The notes: a model not told the origin generated them from the sequence alone. A stretch of 64,000 nt of DNA from Paraburkholderia aspalathi (GCF_900116445.1 NZ_FPBH01000011.1:174330-238329); one strand, 5' to 3'; numbered from the stretch's first letter, positions 17,847-27,006 are shown. Made by a program: numbers and translations.

Positions 17847-18062
17847 ATGAATTCAAATATCCGCTACAAGGGCTACGAAGTCGCACCGGCTGCGCAACGG
17901 CTGCCCAACGGCCTGTTCGCCGCCAACCTGACCATCGAAAAAACGTCTGCAAGTCAAGGCCAGGCTTACTCGTTCGACGCACTCGATTATTTCTTCGACG
18001 AAGAGCACGCGCTCGCCTACGCGTTCCGCTGGGGACGCATGTGGATCGACAGCCGGCAATAG
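17847..18062 (+). CDS. Small conserved protein, CV_2116-like
   Basis: 71-residue soluble protein with pattern YKGYEVAPA, NGLFAANLTIEK, FDALDYFFDEEHALAYAFRW and a final WGRMWIDSRQ. This is a small single-domain protein common in Burkholderiaceae; the family name is recalled rather than checked. The ATG at 17847 has no strong Shine-Dalgarno. A distantly similar protein occurs at 61718-62005. Function unknown. Confidence 0.68.
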   Translation: MNSNIRYKGYEVAPAAQRLPNGLFAANLTIEKTSASQGQAYSFDALDYFFDEEHALAYAFRWGRMWIDSRQ

Positions 18063-18238
18063 CACGCCGGCAGACTCGTCTGATAGTACCCAGGCGGTGA
18101 CGCATGGTCTCGCACGCAGAACCTGAGGGCCGGTTGGCCTGCGAGCCGGCGAACGCGAGCCACCTTGCGCCACCGGGCGTCGATTTTTAAGCGGCTGTGC
18201 CAGAATAGGCGACACCTCAGTTAAAGGAGACGCCTGCG

Positions 18239-19693
18239 ATGACATGGACCGTCGATCAACAGTTGGCCCTAACCGCAACCGAAGCGGTCGCCGCGATCCA
18301 GTCCGGGCGCCTCAAAGCCGCCGACTATATGGCCACGCTGCTGGCGCGCGCGGCGTCGCTCTCTAGCCTCAATGCGCTCACCACGCTCGATCTCGACGGC
18401 GCGCTGGCTGCCGCGCAGCGCATCGATGCCTTGCCGCCCGAAGCAAAAGCGCAATTGCCGCTCGCCGGTTTGCCCATCGTCGTGAAGGACAACATCAACA
18501 CGGCCGGCTTGCAAACCTCGGCGGGCACCCCCGCGTTGGAAGGCTTCGTGCCGAAGACGAACGCGCCTTCGGTGCAACGGCTTCTCGATGCCGGCGCGAT
18601 CATCCTCGGCAAAGCCAACATGCACGAACTCGCGTTCGGCATCACCAGCACCAACTTCGCCACGCACGCCGGACCGGTGCGCAATCCGTACGACCCCACG
18701 CTGATTCCTGGCGGCTCGTCGGGCGGCACCGCCGCCGCGATCGCCGCGCGCATCGTGCCCGCGGGTCTCGGCACTGACACCGGCGGCTCGACGCGCATTC
18801 CGGCTGCGTTGACCGGCATCGCGGGGTTTCGTCCGTCGGTGGGTAACGGTGGTGCTGAACGGCGCTATCACGATCCGGGTGCCGTCGTGCCGATCAGCCA
18901 TACGCGCGATACGGTAGGGCCGATGGCGCGCACGGTTGCCGACATCGCGTTGCTCGACGGCGTGATCACCGGAGCGGGGGCGCTGCCCACACTCACGCTG
19001 AACGGTTTGCGCATCGGCCTGCCCGAGCCGCTCTGGGAAGGGCTCGAAAAGCAGGTGGAAGACGTCGCGCGCGCCGCCTTGCGCCGCCTCGAAGCAGCGG
19101 GCGTCATCTTCGTGCCTGTAGCGATGAGCGAACTGGAGATCTTGAACGGCCATGTCGGTGGACCGATCGCGATCCACGAGCCGCGCGAAGACGTGCTCGC
19201 CTGGCTCGTCGCCAATAACGCGCCGGTAAAGACAGTCAAAGAATTGGCAGCCCGCATCGCGAGCCCTGACGTGCGCGCGATCTACGACGGCGTGCTCGCC
19301 GACGTACTCGGTGCTCATTACGACGCAGCGCTGAAGCAATGGCGACCGCGCTTGCAGCAGTATGTCGCCGCGACTTTCGCGGATGAGCGTCTCGATGCGC
19401 TGCTGTTCCCGACCACGCGCCTCGCCGCGGTGCCGATCGACGACCTGAACGGCTCGTCGACAGTATCGATCGATGGCGCCGCGCCAATCGATACGATGGA
19501 CGCGTTCCTGCGCAATACCGACCCGGCCAGCACGTCCGGCATTCCGGGCTTATCGCTGGCGGCGGGGATGACTGCCGGCGGCCTGCCGGTCGGCCTGGAA
19601 CTGGATGGTCCGCTCGGCGAGGACCGACGGTTGCTGGCGATCGGCGTCGCCTTCGAGCAATTGCTCGGCGTGCTGCCGGCGCCAGCGCTCTGA
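18239..19693 (+). CDS. Amidase, indoleacetamide hydrolase-like
   Basis: 484-residue amidase-signature enzyme hydrolysing an amide to acid plus ammonia. The Ser-cisSer-Lys triad is visible: Lys in PIVVKDNINTAG, the glycine/serine loop in IPGGSSGGTAAAIAAR, and the nucleophile region GTDTGGSTRIPAALTG. The ATG at 18239 follows AAGGAGACGCCTGCG. Overall it resembles the IaaH branch (indole-3-acetamide hydrolase), relevant to plant-associated bacteria, but neighbouring genes offer no tryptophan monooxygenase, so the substrate is open. Confidence 0.85.
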   Translation: MTWTVDQQLALTATEAVAAIQSGRLKAADYMATLLARAASLSSLNALTTLDLDGALAAAQRIDALPPEAKAQLPLAGLPIVVKDNINTAGLQTSAGTPALEGFVPKTNAPSVQRLLDAGAIILGKANMHELAFGITSTNFATHAGPVRNPYDPTLIPGGSSGGTAAAIAARIVPAGLGTDTGGSTRIPAALTGIAGFRPSVGNGGAERRYHDPGAVVPISHTRDTVGPMARTVADIALLDGVITGAGALPTLTLNGLRIGLPEPLWEGLEKQVEDVARAALRRLEAAGVIFVPVAMSELEILNGHVGGPIAIHEPREDVLAWLVANNAPVKTVKELAARIASPDVRAIYDGVLADVLGAHYDAALKQWRPRLQQYVAATFADERLDALLFPTTRLAAVPIDDLNGSSTVSIDGAAPIDTMDAFLRNTDPASTSGIPGLSLAAGMTAGGLPVGLELDGPLGEDRRLLAIGVAFEQLLGVLPAPAL

Positions 19694-19706
19694 CGGTTCT
19701 GAAAAT

Positions 19707-19754
19707 GCCGTCGAAGGTGCCGTTGAAGATGCCATTGAAGATGTCGCTGAACAC
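19707..19754 (+). repeat. Four imperfect 12-bp tandem units
   Basis: Units GCCGTCGAAGGT, GCCGTTGAAGAT, GCCATTGAAGAT and GTCGCTGAACAC lie between the amidase stop and the next start. Translated in the frame of the next gene they give repeats of the type A-V/I-E-G/D, so they may be part of an unrecognised N-terminal extension or a neutral microsatellite. Confidence 0.5.
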
Positions 19755-19766
19755 TCCAGTAAAAAA

Positions 19767-20561
19767 ATGCCGATCCGCATGCCGATGACCGTGCCCAAAC
19801 CCACCCGCCTTCGCCACACTATTCTGCGCACCGCCGCCGCATTGGCGGTCGTCTTCACCGTCGCCTCCCGCGCGCGCCTTGCTGCAGTCGATTCGAACGC
19901 GCTCTGGAAAATCGTCGATATGCGCTGCGTGCCGTCGCAGCAGGCCACCGGCACGCCGGGCCAATGCACGGTCGTCGATCTCGACAAACGCTATGCGATC
20001 CTGAAGGATATTGTCGGCCGCTCACAGCATCTGCTGATTCCGACCGACCGCGTCACCGGCATAGAAAGCCCGTTCGTGCTTGCGCCGAATGCACCGGACT
20101 ACTGGGACGATGCGTGGGTGTCGCGGCTGTACGTCGAGAAGTCCGTCAAGCGCTCCTTGCCCGACAATCAACTCGGCCTCGAGATCAACTCGCAATTCCG
20201 CCGTACGCAAAACCAGCTGCATATCCATATCGATTGCATGCAAAGCAAGGTGAGCGACGCCTTGGCGCGTCACGCGAAGGACACGCCTGGCGAATGGCGT
20301 TGGGATACGCTCGACGGCCAGCGCTATCGGATCATGCGCGTCACCTCACTCACTCAGGCGAGCAATCCGTTTCTCATCGTCGCGCGTGATAACAAAGACG
20401 CTGCAGCGATGGCCATGCAAACCATTCTCGTGACGGGTGCGGGGCCATCCGCGGAGAAAGACGGCTGGCTCGTCGTGAATAGCAGTCTCGATGCCGACAA
20501 CGGCAGCGGCTCCGCGGAAGGTTTGCTCGATCACGCTTGCCACGTGGCGGACGATAAATAA
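19767..20561 (+). CDS. cdh: CDP-diacylglycerol pyrophosphatase
   Basis: 264-residue membrane-anchored enzyme hydrolysing CDP-diacylglycerol to CMP and phosphatidate. An N-terminal hydrophobic anchor (ILRTAAALAVVFTVASRA) is followed by the Cdh domain: LWKIVDMRCVPSQQ, YAILKDIVGRSQHLLIPTDR, the histidine motif QLHIHIDC, and a terminal segment near LLDHACHV. Length matches the E. coli enzyme. No clear Shine-Dalgarno precedes 19767, and the start could be a few codons away. Confidence 0.85.
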   Translation: MPIRMPMTVPKPTRLRHTILRTAAALAVVFTVASRARLAAVDSNALWKIVDMRCVPSQQATGTPGQCTVVDLDKRYAILKDIVGRSQHLLIPTDRVTGIESPFVLAPNAPDYWDDAWVSRLYVEKSVKRSLPDNQLGLEINSQFRRTQNQLHIHIDCMQSKVSDALARHAKDTPGEWRWDTLDGQRYRIMRVTSLTQASNPFLIVARDNKDAAAMAMQTILVTGAGPSAEKDGWLVVNSSLDADNGSGSAEGLLDHACHVADDK

Positions 20562-20725
20562 GCGTCTTTTACCGATTGCCCGAACAGGATCCGCGAGGAT
20601 CCCTGCGCGCCGGGTGATAGCGGCCGGGCGCTGCGCAAGGGCCGGCGATATGGCCCCGCGCTTTTGCACGTATTTGCAGATGCATTGCTGAACAAAATGG
20701 TTCTAGTCGCGTGAATTGGTCCGTA

Positions 20726-20757
20726 GGATCGGTCTAAACCTGCATTCCGACCGATCC
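20726..20757. promoter_or_regulatory. Perfect 9-bp inverted repeat before the desaturase gene
   Basis: GGATCGGTC, 14 bases, then GACCGATCC, ending 5 bases before the ATG at 20763. There is no Shine-Dalgarno in this position. It could be an operator for a lipid-responsive repressor or an RNA hairpin controlling translation. Confidence 0.5.
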
Positions 20758-20762
20758 AGCCG

Positions 20763-21851
20763 ATGGCGATTTACCTCGACGACACGCAACGTAAAGCACT
20801 CGCCCAACAGGCTGCAAGCTGGACATGGCGCACGCAATGGCCGACGTGGCTGCTGATCGCCACGATCTACGGTGGATGGTTCGGTGTGGCGACGCATGCG
20901 CGCATGCTCGGCCTGCCGCTGACCGTTGCACTGCTAGCGTTGCTGGGTGCGTGGTACATGTCTCTTCAACATGAATTGCTGCACGGCCATCCGACGCGTT
21001 CGCCGTTCTTCAACGCACTATTAGGATTCGCGCCGCTCGCGGTGTGGTTTCCGTACAGCGTCTATCGTGATTCGCATCTTCAGCATCACGACGATCCGCA
21101 TCTGACGCTTCCTGAGCGCGATCCCGAAAGCTACTTCGTCAGTCAGCGCGTGTGGCAACGTGCGGGTCTGGCGATTCGCGCGCTGCTGACCTTCCGCAAT
21201 ACGTTTGTCGGCCGACTGATAGCTGGGCCGGCTTTTTCCATAGCGGCAACGGGTGTCGATGAACTCCGCACTATCAAACGCGGCGATTTGCGTCATGTGC
21301 CGATGTGGGTTGCGCATCTGGTTGCATTGGCAGCGCTGACGATATGGCTTCAACGTGTCTGCGGAGTCCCTGCCTGGGCATTTATCGTCGGCGCGGGATA
21401 TGGATCGTTGTCGTTAGGTTCGATCCGCTCGTTTCAGGAACATCGCGTGGCACATGCTCACGAGCATCGCACTGTCATCAACGAAGCGGGGTGGTTCTGG
21501 CGGCTGCTGTTCCTGAACAACAACTACCATCTAGTTCATCACGACTTGCCTCATGTGCCCTGGTTTGCACTTCGGACGGTTTATGAAACGTCCCGGCAGC
21601 AGTACGTAGAACGCTCGGGAGGGTTTCTCGTACACGGTTACAGCGAATGGCTGAAGCTTTATGCATTCGCCTCGGTTGCGCCTCCGGTTTATGGGGATCT
21701 ATCCGGCATGATCCAGAGTAATCCGCGCGCTTCCGACAGGTTTGCGGGTAAATTGCCGGGAAAAATCATGGTAGTTGTCCATCGAGGAGAACTCCGTGAA
21801 GCTAACCTACCCGCTACTGCTGAACGCCGAACCACAAGACAAGCCCTATAA
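20763..21851 (+). CDS. Fatty acid desaturase family membrane enzyme
   Basis: 362-residue membrane di-iron enzyme. Three histidine boxes are visible: HELLHGH near residue 63, HLQHHDD near 103, and YHLVHHD near 254. About four membrane segments separate them. The last ~20 residues overlap the integrase relic beginning at 21796, so the original C-terminus may have been replaced. It introduces a double bond or hydroxyl group into an acyl chain; the substrate is not evident. Confidence 0.85.
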   Translation: MAIYLDDTQRKALAQQAASWTWRTQWPTWLLIATIYGGWFGVATHARMLGLPLTVALLALLGAWYMSLQHELLHGHPTRSPFFNALLGFAPLAVWFPYSVYRDSHLQHHDDPHLTLPERDPESYFVSQRVWQRAGLAIRALLTFRNTFVGRLIAGPAFSIAATGVDELRTIKRGDLRHVPMWVAHLVALAALTIWLQRVCGVPAWAFIVGAGYGSLSLGSIRSFQEHRVAHAHEHRTVINEAGWFWRLLFLNNNYHLVHHDLPHVPWFALRTVYETSRQQYVERSGGFLVHGYSEWLKLYAFASVAPPVYGDLSGMIQSNPRASDRFAGKLPGKIMVVVHRGELREANLPATAERRTTRQAL

Positions 21852-22050
21852 GATTCGTGACCGCGACTCCATGTATCTGCGGGTGTCAACCTCGCGTTCG
21901 AAGGTGTGGAAATTTGATTACCGGCTGGATGGCAAGGGTTGCAGCCATACCCTTGGGCGATTCCCTGTCCTGTCGATAAACGACGCCCGCCAACGTCGCA
22001 ACGATGCGGCCAAGCTCGTGGCGTCCGGCATCCACCCAAAGCCTAGGAGC
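21796..22050 (+). pseudogene. Truncated tyrosine integrase, N-terminal DUF4102 part only
   Basis: From a GTG at 21796 (GGAG just upstream) the frame encodes the arm-binding N-terminal domain of P4-type integrases: KLTYPLLLNAEPQDKPYKIR, LYLRV-like MYLRVSTS, and KFDYRLDGKGCSHTLGRFPV with SINDARQRRNDA. Similarity ends at about residue 85 (GIHPKP). The SAM-like and catalytic domains are absent; the frame continues as Ser/Tyr/Arg low-complexity residues. It is the remnant of a mobile element that once integrated here. Confidence 0.8.
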
Positions 22051-22051
22051 C

Positions 22052-22077
22052 GTAGCTGCAGCTGCAGCTACAGCTAC
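22052..22077. repeat. 20-bp perfect palindrome and hexamer repeats at the integrase break
   Basis: GTAGCTGCAGCTGCAGCTAC (22052-22071) is self-complementary over all 20 bases and is followed by another AGCTAC. It also reads as AGCTGC twice then AGCTAC twice. It coincides with loss of integrase homology. Confidence 0.75.
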
Positions 22078-22170
22078 AGCCGATCACATGCGGACGCTCG
22101 CCGTCCTCTATCGACCGGCGGCTTGGGGGGGTTGTCGGGTCCCTTATTGCGAAAAAGTCGCAGAAGCTCT

Positions 22171-22872
22171 TTATGGACGACGCGCCAGCGGTTCGCGTGC
22201 AGTGCGCGGCGCATCCCTGCGCGTGCCGAACAGCGTGTCGCAGATGGGAAACGTCAGGTTGAAATTTTGCGTCGCCATCAGTTCGGGATCGTGGTGCGTG
22301 ACGTGCAAGCGCCGCACGGTATTGACGAACGGAACGCGGTCGAGCAACGGGCTGTCGGTGACGTGCGACAGTGTGTGCAGTCCCTCGTACATCAGGTAGT
22401 ACGCCGCCATCGTGAGCAGCGCGATATATCCCGCATTGCGCGAAAACACATAACCAATGAAGAGTGCGAACGGCACTGCCGCCAGCACAAACGCGACCGG
22501 CGCAAACGGCGGAAACAACAACGCGCGCCAGTGCCGCTGGCCCTTGTATTCGAGCGTGACGTGCGTGAAGAATCTGTGATGGACCGCGCAGTGCCGCTTG
22601 TAGATCATGCTGAAGTACTTCGTCGGGCGATGCAGCACGTAGCGATGCGCGGCCCACTCTGCCCAGTTGCCGAACAGAAAGAGCGGAATGACCGCCATCC
22701 ATTCCGCAAGCGTGGGCGCATGAAGCTGCGTGAAGCAGTACCCGATCACTCCACCCGTGAAGAGCAGCGTGAAGCCAAGGTGCAGTTCACCGCGATACCA
22801 GGGTGGCGTGGCCGCAACATAATCGTCGCGAAACTGGTATGAGCGCGCGCGAACGTCCTCGTCGTATTTCAT
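22171..22872 (-). CDS. Sterol desaturase / fatty acid hydroxylase family protein
   Basis: 233-residue membrane di-iron enzyme. Histidine motifs are HRYVLHR, HHRFFTH, HTLSH and HVTHHD, typical of the FA_hydroxylase superfamily. Four or so membrane segments are present. The ATG at 22872 follows CAGGAGACATCA. It lies downstream of the hmf MFS gene on the same strand, separated by a GC hairpin, so cotranscription is possible but not required. Substrate unknown. Confidence 0.83.
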   Translation of the reverse strand: MKYDEDVRARSYQFRDDYVAATPPWYRGELHLGFTLLFTGGVIGYCFTQLHAPTLAEWMAVIPLFLFGNWAEWAAHRYVLHRPTKYFSMIYKRHCAVHHRFFTHVTLEYKGQRHWRALLFPPFAPVAFVLAAVPFALFIGYVFSRNAGYIALLTMAAYYLMYEGLHTLSHVTDSPLLDRVPFVNTVRRLHVTHHDPELMATQNFNLTFPICDTLFGTRRDAPRTAREPLARRP

Positions 22873-22896
22873 TGATGTCTCCTGTATGTGAGCGAC

Positions 22897-22918
22897 GCGG
22901 GCGCGCTTTTGCGCCCGC
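22897..22918. other. GC-rich hairpin between two minus-strand genes
   Basis: GCGGGCGC, loop GCTTTT, GCGCCCGC forms a perfect 8-bp stem between the MFS and hydroxylase genes. There is no T tract on the minus strand, so it may be a pause site, transcript stabiliser or weak terminator. Confidence 0.4.
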
Positions 22919-22927
22919 TGGAATGCA

Positions 22928-24304
22928 CTAGGCGGCCTCGCGGGCGGTGCCGTTATCGAGCTTGCCGCGGGTCTCCGGCACGATGAACGCCCCCACCAGG
23001 AAAATTACGCTGATCGCCCCGGCGAAGATCGCAAGCGTCATCGGCAACTGGCTGGCGTCTTTTGCCACCAGCGAGACGGCGGTCGGCATCATCCCGCCGA
23101 TCGCGAAACCGATGTTCCATGACAGCCCCGTGCCAGTGGCGCGAATCGCGGTTGGAAAGCGTTCGTTCAGGAAGATCAGAATCGGCGCGTAACCGGCGCT
23201 GCCGAGCGCGCTCAGAATCACCGCGTAGACGCCGACCATCGTGATGCTTTGCGCTGTGGGCAGCAGCAGGAACAGCGCAGGCAGCGCGATCAGGCGAATC
23301 AGGCCGATCCAGACGAACGTGCTTTTGCGTCCAATGAAAGTGCTCAGATGTCCCGCCGCGATCGACGCGATCACCACCGCGACGCTGCAGATCATCAGAA
23401 TCGCGGCCGCGGCGCCGTTCGGTGCGTGGCTCACCACCTTGAGGAAGGTCGGCAGGTAGCCGGACGTGAGGTAATAGCCGCTACCGCCGCCGATCGTCAG
23501 CAGCAGATTGACGAACAGAATCGAGCGATAGTCGCGTGAAAACAGCGTGCGGATCGGCGAGCGTACGACCTCGACGGGTGCGGCCGTGTTCTGCATTGCG
23601 GCCTTGGCGGCCTTCTCGGCGGCCAGCTTCTTCCACAGCGGCGACTCTTCCAGGCTACTGAAGACGAACAAGCCGAGAATCGAACTCACAATGCCGGTGA
23701 AGAACATGCAGCGCCAACCCCACACGTCGAACAGGGCGCCCGGGAAGATCGCCGACATCGCCAGATAGGTTAGCGATGCGAGCAATGCGCCGAGGCCCGC
23801 CCCGCCACCTCCGATCAGCCCCGACACGGCGCCGCGATATTTAGGCGCGACAGATTCTGTGCCGATGGTGTGGGTCGACGCCACCACGCCGCCGACGAAT
23901 ACGCCTTGTATCAAACGCAGCATCAGGAACAGGATCGGCGCGACGAGGCCGACTTGCGCAACCGTTGGCAGCAAGCCGAAGGTTGCCGTCGAGAGGCCCA
24001 CGCCGACCACCGCAGTGATCATCGCGCCCTTGCGACCGTTGCGGTCCGCGTAGGAGCCGAACCATGCCGAGCCGAGGGGGCGCATCAGCAGGGTCACGGC
24101 AAACGATGCATAGACCGCGGCAAGCGAGAGCATGGCGTGTTCGGACGGAAAGAACAGCCGTCCCACTACCGGTGCGACGAACAGCAAGACGAACAGATCG
24201 AACAAATCCAGTGCCCAACCGAGGCACGAGGCCATTACTGCACCCATCACTTGCCGCTGGTCTACCGCGGGCAAGGCGGCGCCATTCTGCGCTGCTACGG
24301 ACAT
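22928..24304 (-). CDS. MFS transporter of the furoate cluster
   Basis: 458-residue carrier of the metabolite:H+ symporter type. It has FDLFVLLFVAPVVGRLFFP, the motif GSYADRNGRKGAM after segment two and GLIGGGGAGLGALLASL in the middle, with 12 membrane segments. The start at 24304 is chosen over 24310 because AAGGAGATGACG gives proper spacing. It ends the minus-strand hmf operon, so uptake of furoate, HMF acid or furandicarboxylate is inferred. Confidence 0.82.
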   Translation of the reverse strand: MSVAAQNGAALPAVDQRQVMGAVMASCLGWALDLFDLFVLLFVAPVVGRLFFPSEHAMLSLAAVYASFAVTLLMRPLGSAWFGSYADRNGRKGAMITAVVGVGLSTATFGLLPTVAQVGLVAPILFLMLRLIQGVFVGGVVASTHTIGTESVAPKYRGAVSGLIGGGGAGLGALLASLTYLAMSAIFPGALFDVWGWRCMFFTGIVSSILGLFVFSSLEESPLWKKLAAEKAAKAAMQNTAAPVEVVRSPIRTLFSRDYRSILFVNLLLTIGGGSGYYLTSGYLPTFLKVVSHAPNGAAAAILMICSVAVVIASIAAGHLSTFIGRKSTFVWIGLIRLIALPALFLLLPTAQSITMVGVYAVILSALGSAGYAPILIFLNERFPTAIRATGTGLSWNIGFAIGGMMPTAVSLVAKDASQLPMTLAIFAGAISVIFLVGAFIVPETRGKLDNGTAREAA

Positions 24305-24397
24305 CGTCATCTCCTTGATTATAAGCGGGCCGTCTTTCGATCGCCCCGTTTTAAGGCACGTTCTGGATTGCGTGCTCTTGGTTGTGTTAATAAACTT

Positions 24398-26131
24398 TTA
24401 TCGACCGACCACCGTGGACGACGTCGTGTTCGACGCCGCGCTCGTGTACCTTCGCGCGAGCATCGTGTCGGCGATCTTTTCGGCCATCATGATGGTCGGG
24501 ATATTCGTATTCGCCGAAGGCAGTCTCGGCATCAGTGACGCATCGACGACCCGCAAGCCCTGCGCGCCACGCACGCGACCCGCGTTGTCCGTCACAGCCA
24601 TGACGTCGTTCACATCGCCCATCTTGCAGGTGCCGCTCGCGTGCCATACGCCGAACACATTGGCGCGAATGAACGACTCAAGTGCGTTCTCATCGGCAAG
24701 CAGGGCGGACATTTGCTGGCCTCCCGTGAAAAACCGTTCGATTAATGCCCGCCGGATCGGCGCAGGTGTGTCGAGCAGCATCCCAAGCATCGAGGTCAGC
24801 GCGGCGTTACGGGTTCCGACGCGGCTAAGCGCCTTGACCCGTGGTGAAAACGCCGCGGGGAAAAAGTCGCGTGGATCGTGACCGAGCCCCGAGGCCTCGA
24901 CGATTTTCGCCAGCATTCGTACGCCGAAAGCGAGGCGCGCGACATCGCGTGGATCGTCGAGCAGATTCAGATCGACGCGCGGCGGCACCGCGGCGTCGGG
25001 TGAAACGAGTTGCACACGGCCGCGTGAATACGGGCGATTGCACCAGAGAAAGAACAGCCCGAGCCGGTTGCCGAGCGCATGCCATGCGGCGCGAGTCGCA
25101 CTCGACAGATACAGATCGGACGCATCGCACCCTGCAACGCCCGAGGTGAAACGCGCGGCTGTCATACTCGCGCGGCGCCGCGACAAAGGCATGCGATAAC
25201 GTCGCTCGAGAAAATGGCAGAAAGTCAGGGACGGATGATCCTGAAGATTACGTCCCACGCCCGGCAGATCAATCATGCAATCGATGCCGAGCGCGCCCAG
25301 ATCCTCCCTCGCGCCGACGCCTGCTCGCATCAGCAGCGCCGGCGATTGCAGCGCGCCTGCACACAGCACGACTTCATTCGCCTCGAAGCGCACGTGGGCA
25401 CCGTTGCGCGCGACAGCCACCACGCCGCGAGCGACCATGCCCTCCATCACAATGCGCTCGACGCGCAGCTCCGGATAGATGTGCAGATTGCGGCGCCTGC
25501 GCGTCTGTGCATCCAGATAAGCGACGGCGGTCGAGATTCGCCTGTCGTCGAGATTCGAGAACGCGCCTGGAAAGTAGCCGTCACCGAACTCGCCGTTCTG
25601 GTCCAGCAGGCTGGCGAAACCGTTTTTACGCATCCCGTCGGCAAACGCATGGCAGAACGGCGGCCAGTCGGCCTGAAGAACACGGCGAATAGGCACCGGC
25701 CCAGCGCCGCCGTGCAACCCGCCTTCCGGGAAATTCACGTCGCGTTCGAGCTTGCGGAAATACGGCAGCACGTCCTGCCACGCCCAGCCAGTTGCGCCAT
25801 TGGCGGCCCAGTCGTCGTAGTCGCGTGGCAGGCCGCGATTGGCGGATTGCACGTTGATACTCGATCCGCCACCCATCACGCGCCCTTGCTCATACACACG
25901 CGGCGCGGCCGTTCGGGTCGCGCTCGCTTTGAGCTCGGGCCAGATGTACGTGTCGCCGCAGAAAACCGGCATGGGATAGCTGTCGAGAATCGCCGCGGGC
26001 ACAGCGCCCGGCGGCGTATCCTTGCCCGCCTCGATCAACGCGACGCGCAACGACGGTACCGCCGACAACCGGTGCGCAAGCACGCATCCGGCGGATCCAC
26101 CGCCCACAATCACGTAATCGAAACGCTCCAT
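24398..26131 (-). CDS. hmfH: GMC family FAD oxidoreductase, probable HMF/furfural oxidase
   Basis: 577-residue flavoprotein. The ADP-binding motif VIVGGGSAGCVLAHRLS begins at residue 7. GMC signature 1 is seen as GRVMGGGSSINVQSANRG and signature 2 in AGALQSPALLMRAGVG. The C-terminal active-site region is FGVWHASGTCKMGD with His, plus LRVVDASLMP. In Cupriavidus basilensis HMF14 HmfH oxidises HMF and its acid to furandicarboxylate. The same enzyme set surrounds it here, which supports this over a choline or alcohol dehydrogenase. Confidence 0.82.
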   Translation of the reverse strand: MERFDYVIVGGGSAGCVLAHRLSAVPSLRVALIEAGKDTPPGAVPAAILDSYPMPVFCGDTYIWPELKASATRTAAPRVYEQGRVMGGGSSINVQSANRGLPRDYDDWAANGATGWAWQDVLPYFRKLERDVNFPEGGLHGGAGPVPIRRVLQADWPPFCHAFADGMRKNGFASLLDQNGEFGDGYFPGAFSNLDDRRISTAVAYLDAQTRRRRNLHIYPELRVERIVMEGMVARGVVAVARNGAHVRFEANEVVLCAGALQSPALLMRAGVGAREDLGALGIDCMIDLPGVGRNLQDHPSLTFCHFLERRYRMPLSRRRASMTAARFTSGVAGCDASDLYLSSATRAAWHALGNRLGLFFLWCNRPYSRGRVQLVSPDAAVPPRVDLNLLDDPRDVARLAFGVRMLAKIVEASGLGHDPRDFFPAAFSPRVKALSRVGTRNAALTSMLGMLLDTPAPIRRALIERFFTGGQQMSALLADENALESFIRANVFGVWHASGTCKMGDVNDVMAVTDNAGRVRGAQGLRVVDASLMPRLPSANTNIPTIMMAEKIADTMLARRYTSAASNTTSSTVVGR

Positions 26132-26195
26132 ATGCTTTGTCTCCTGCAGTTTTTTTCGCTACTGGGTGTTGCCGCTATGTTGTGCTGCGTTCGGT

Positions 26196-27002
26196 TCAAC
26201 TGCCGCGAAACACCGGCTTGCGTTTGCCATGAAACGCCTCCACCCCCTCACGGAAATCGTCGGACGTGCGCAGACGGCTATAGCAGTGCCCTTCGAGTTC
26301 GATCGCGATCGAAAGCGGCGCATCTTCGCTATCGTTCAGCAGCTTCTTGGCCGTGCGTTGCGCAAGCGGCGAGAAGGCCCGCAGTTCATCCACCAACGCG
26401 TCGGTCGTGGCTTCGAGTTGCGCATCGGCCACGCACTCCACCGCGATGCCCCAGTCGTAGGCCTGCTTGCCCGGAATGCGGCGCGAGCGCATGACGATGT
26501 CCTTGGTTCGACCGACGCCGACCATCTGCTGCAAACGCGCCGAGCCGCCCGAGCCCGGGATCTGGCCGAGCTTCTGTTCCGGCAGCGCGTAGAAGGTGGT
26601 GTCGGTGGCGATGCGGAAATCGCACGCGAGCGACAGTTCGAAACCCACGCCGAAGCAGAAACCGCGATTGGCGGCGATCACCGGCTTCGAGCAGCGCGCG
26701 GGTGCCGCGATATTCCAGGCGAGTTTGGACACGTGTTCCGGCGACGCCTCGAGAAAACCCTTGATGTCGCCGCCGCTCGAGAAGTGTTCACCCGTGGCGC
26801 GCACGACGATCACGCGCACGCGCTCGTCTTCGTCAAGTGCTTCGAAGGCCGCGCGCAACTGGTCGCGTGCATGCATCGAAATCACGTTGAACGGCGGCCG
26901 ATGCAGAATAATGTCGGCCCGCTCGCGTTCGGCGTCGATCTCGATCGAAAAGCCGTCGAGTTCTTGCAGCAGGCTCTGGCCGCGGTGAGTCAAGTCGGTC
27001 AT
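26196..27002 (-). CDS. hmfE: Enoyl-CoA hydratase family protein, probable 2-oxoglutaroyl-CoA hydrolase
   Basis: 268-residue crotonase-fold protein. Oxyanion-hole segments are VRATGEHFSSGGDIKGF and NRGFCFGVGFELSLACD. ALPEQKLGQIPGSGGSARL is the C-terminal crotonase block. It starts 4 bases after the CoA ligase gene with CCAAGGAGTAACCCC as Shine-Dalgarno. In the furoate pathway HmfE completes release of 2-oxoglutarate from the CoA thioester, feeding the TCA cycle. The assignment rests on cluster order. Confidence 0.82.
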   Translation of the reverse strand: MTDLTHRGQSLLQELDGFSIEIDAERERADIILHRPPFNVISMHARDQLRAAFEALDEDERVRVIVVRATGEHFSSGGDIKGFLEASPEHVSKLAWNIAAPARCSKPVIAANRGFCFGVGFELSLACDFRIATDTTFYALPEQKLGQIPGSGGSARLQQMVGVGRTKDIVMRSRRIPGKQAYDWGIAVECVADAQLEATTDALVDELRAFSPLAQRTAKKLLNDSEDAPLSIAIELEGHCYSRLRTSDDFREGVEAFHGKRKPVFRGS

Positions 27003-27006
27003 GGGG

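Noticed and set aside
18269..19339. 356-codon frame antisense to the amidase
   Set aside because: Arg/Gln/His-rich composition without motifs, fully covered by a well-supported amidase gene.
20570..20660. Possible terminator after cdh
   Set aside because: Several partial GC stems and a GGATCC duplication but no stem followed by a T tract.
22002..22842. Continuation of the integrase frame to 22842
   Set aside because: After residue ~85 the translation is low-complexity and antisense to the hydroxylase gene, so only the N-terminal part is real.
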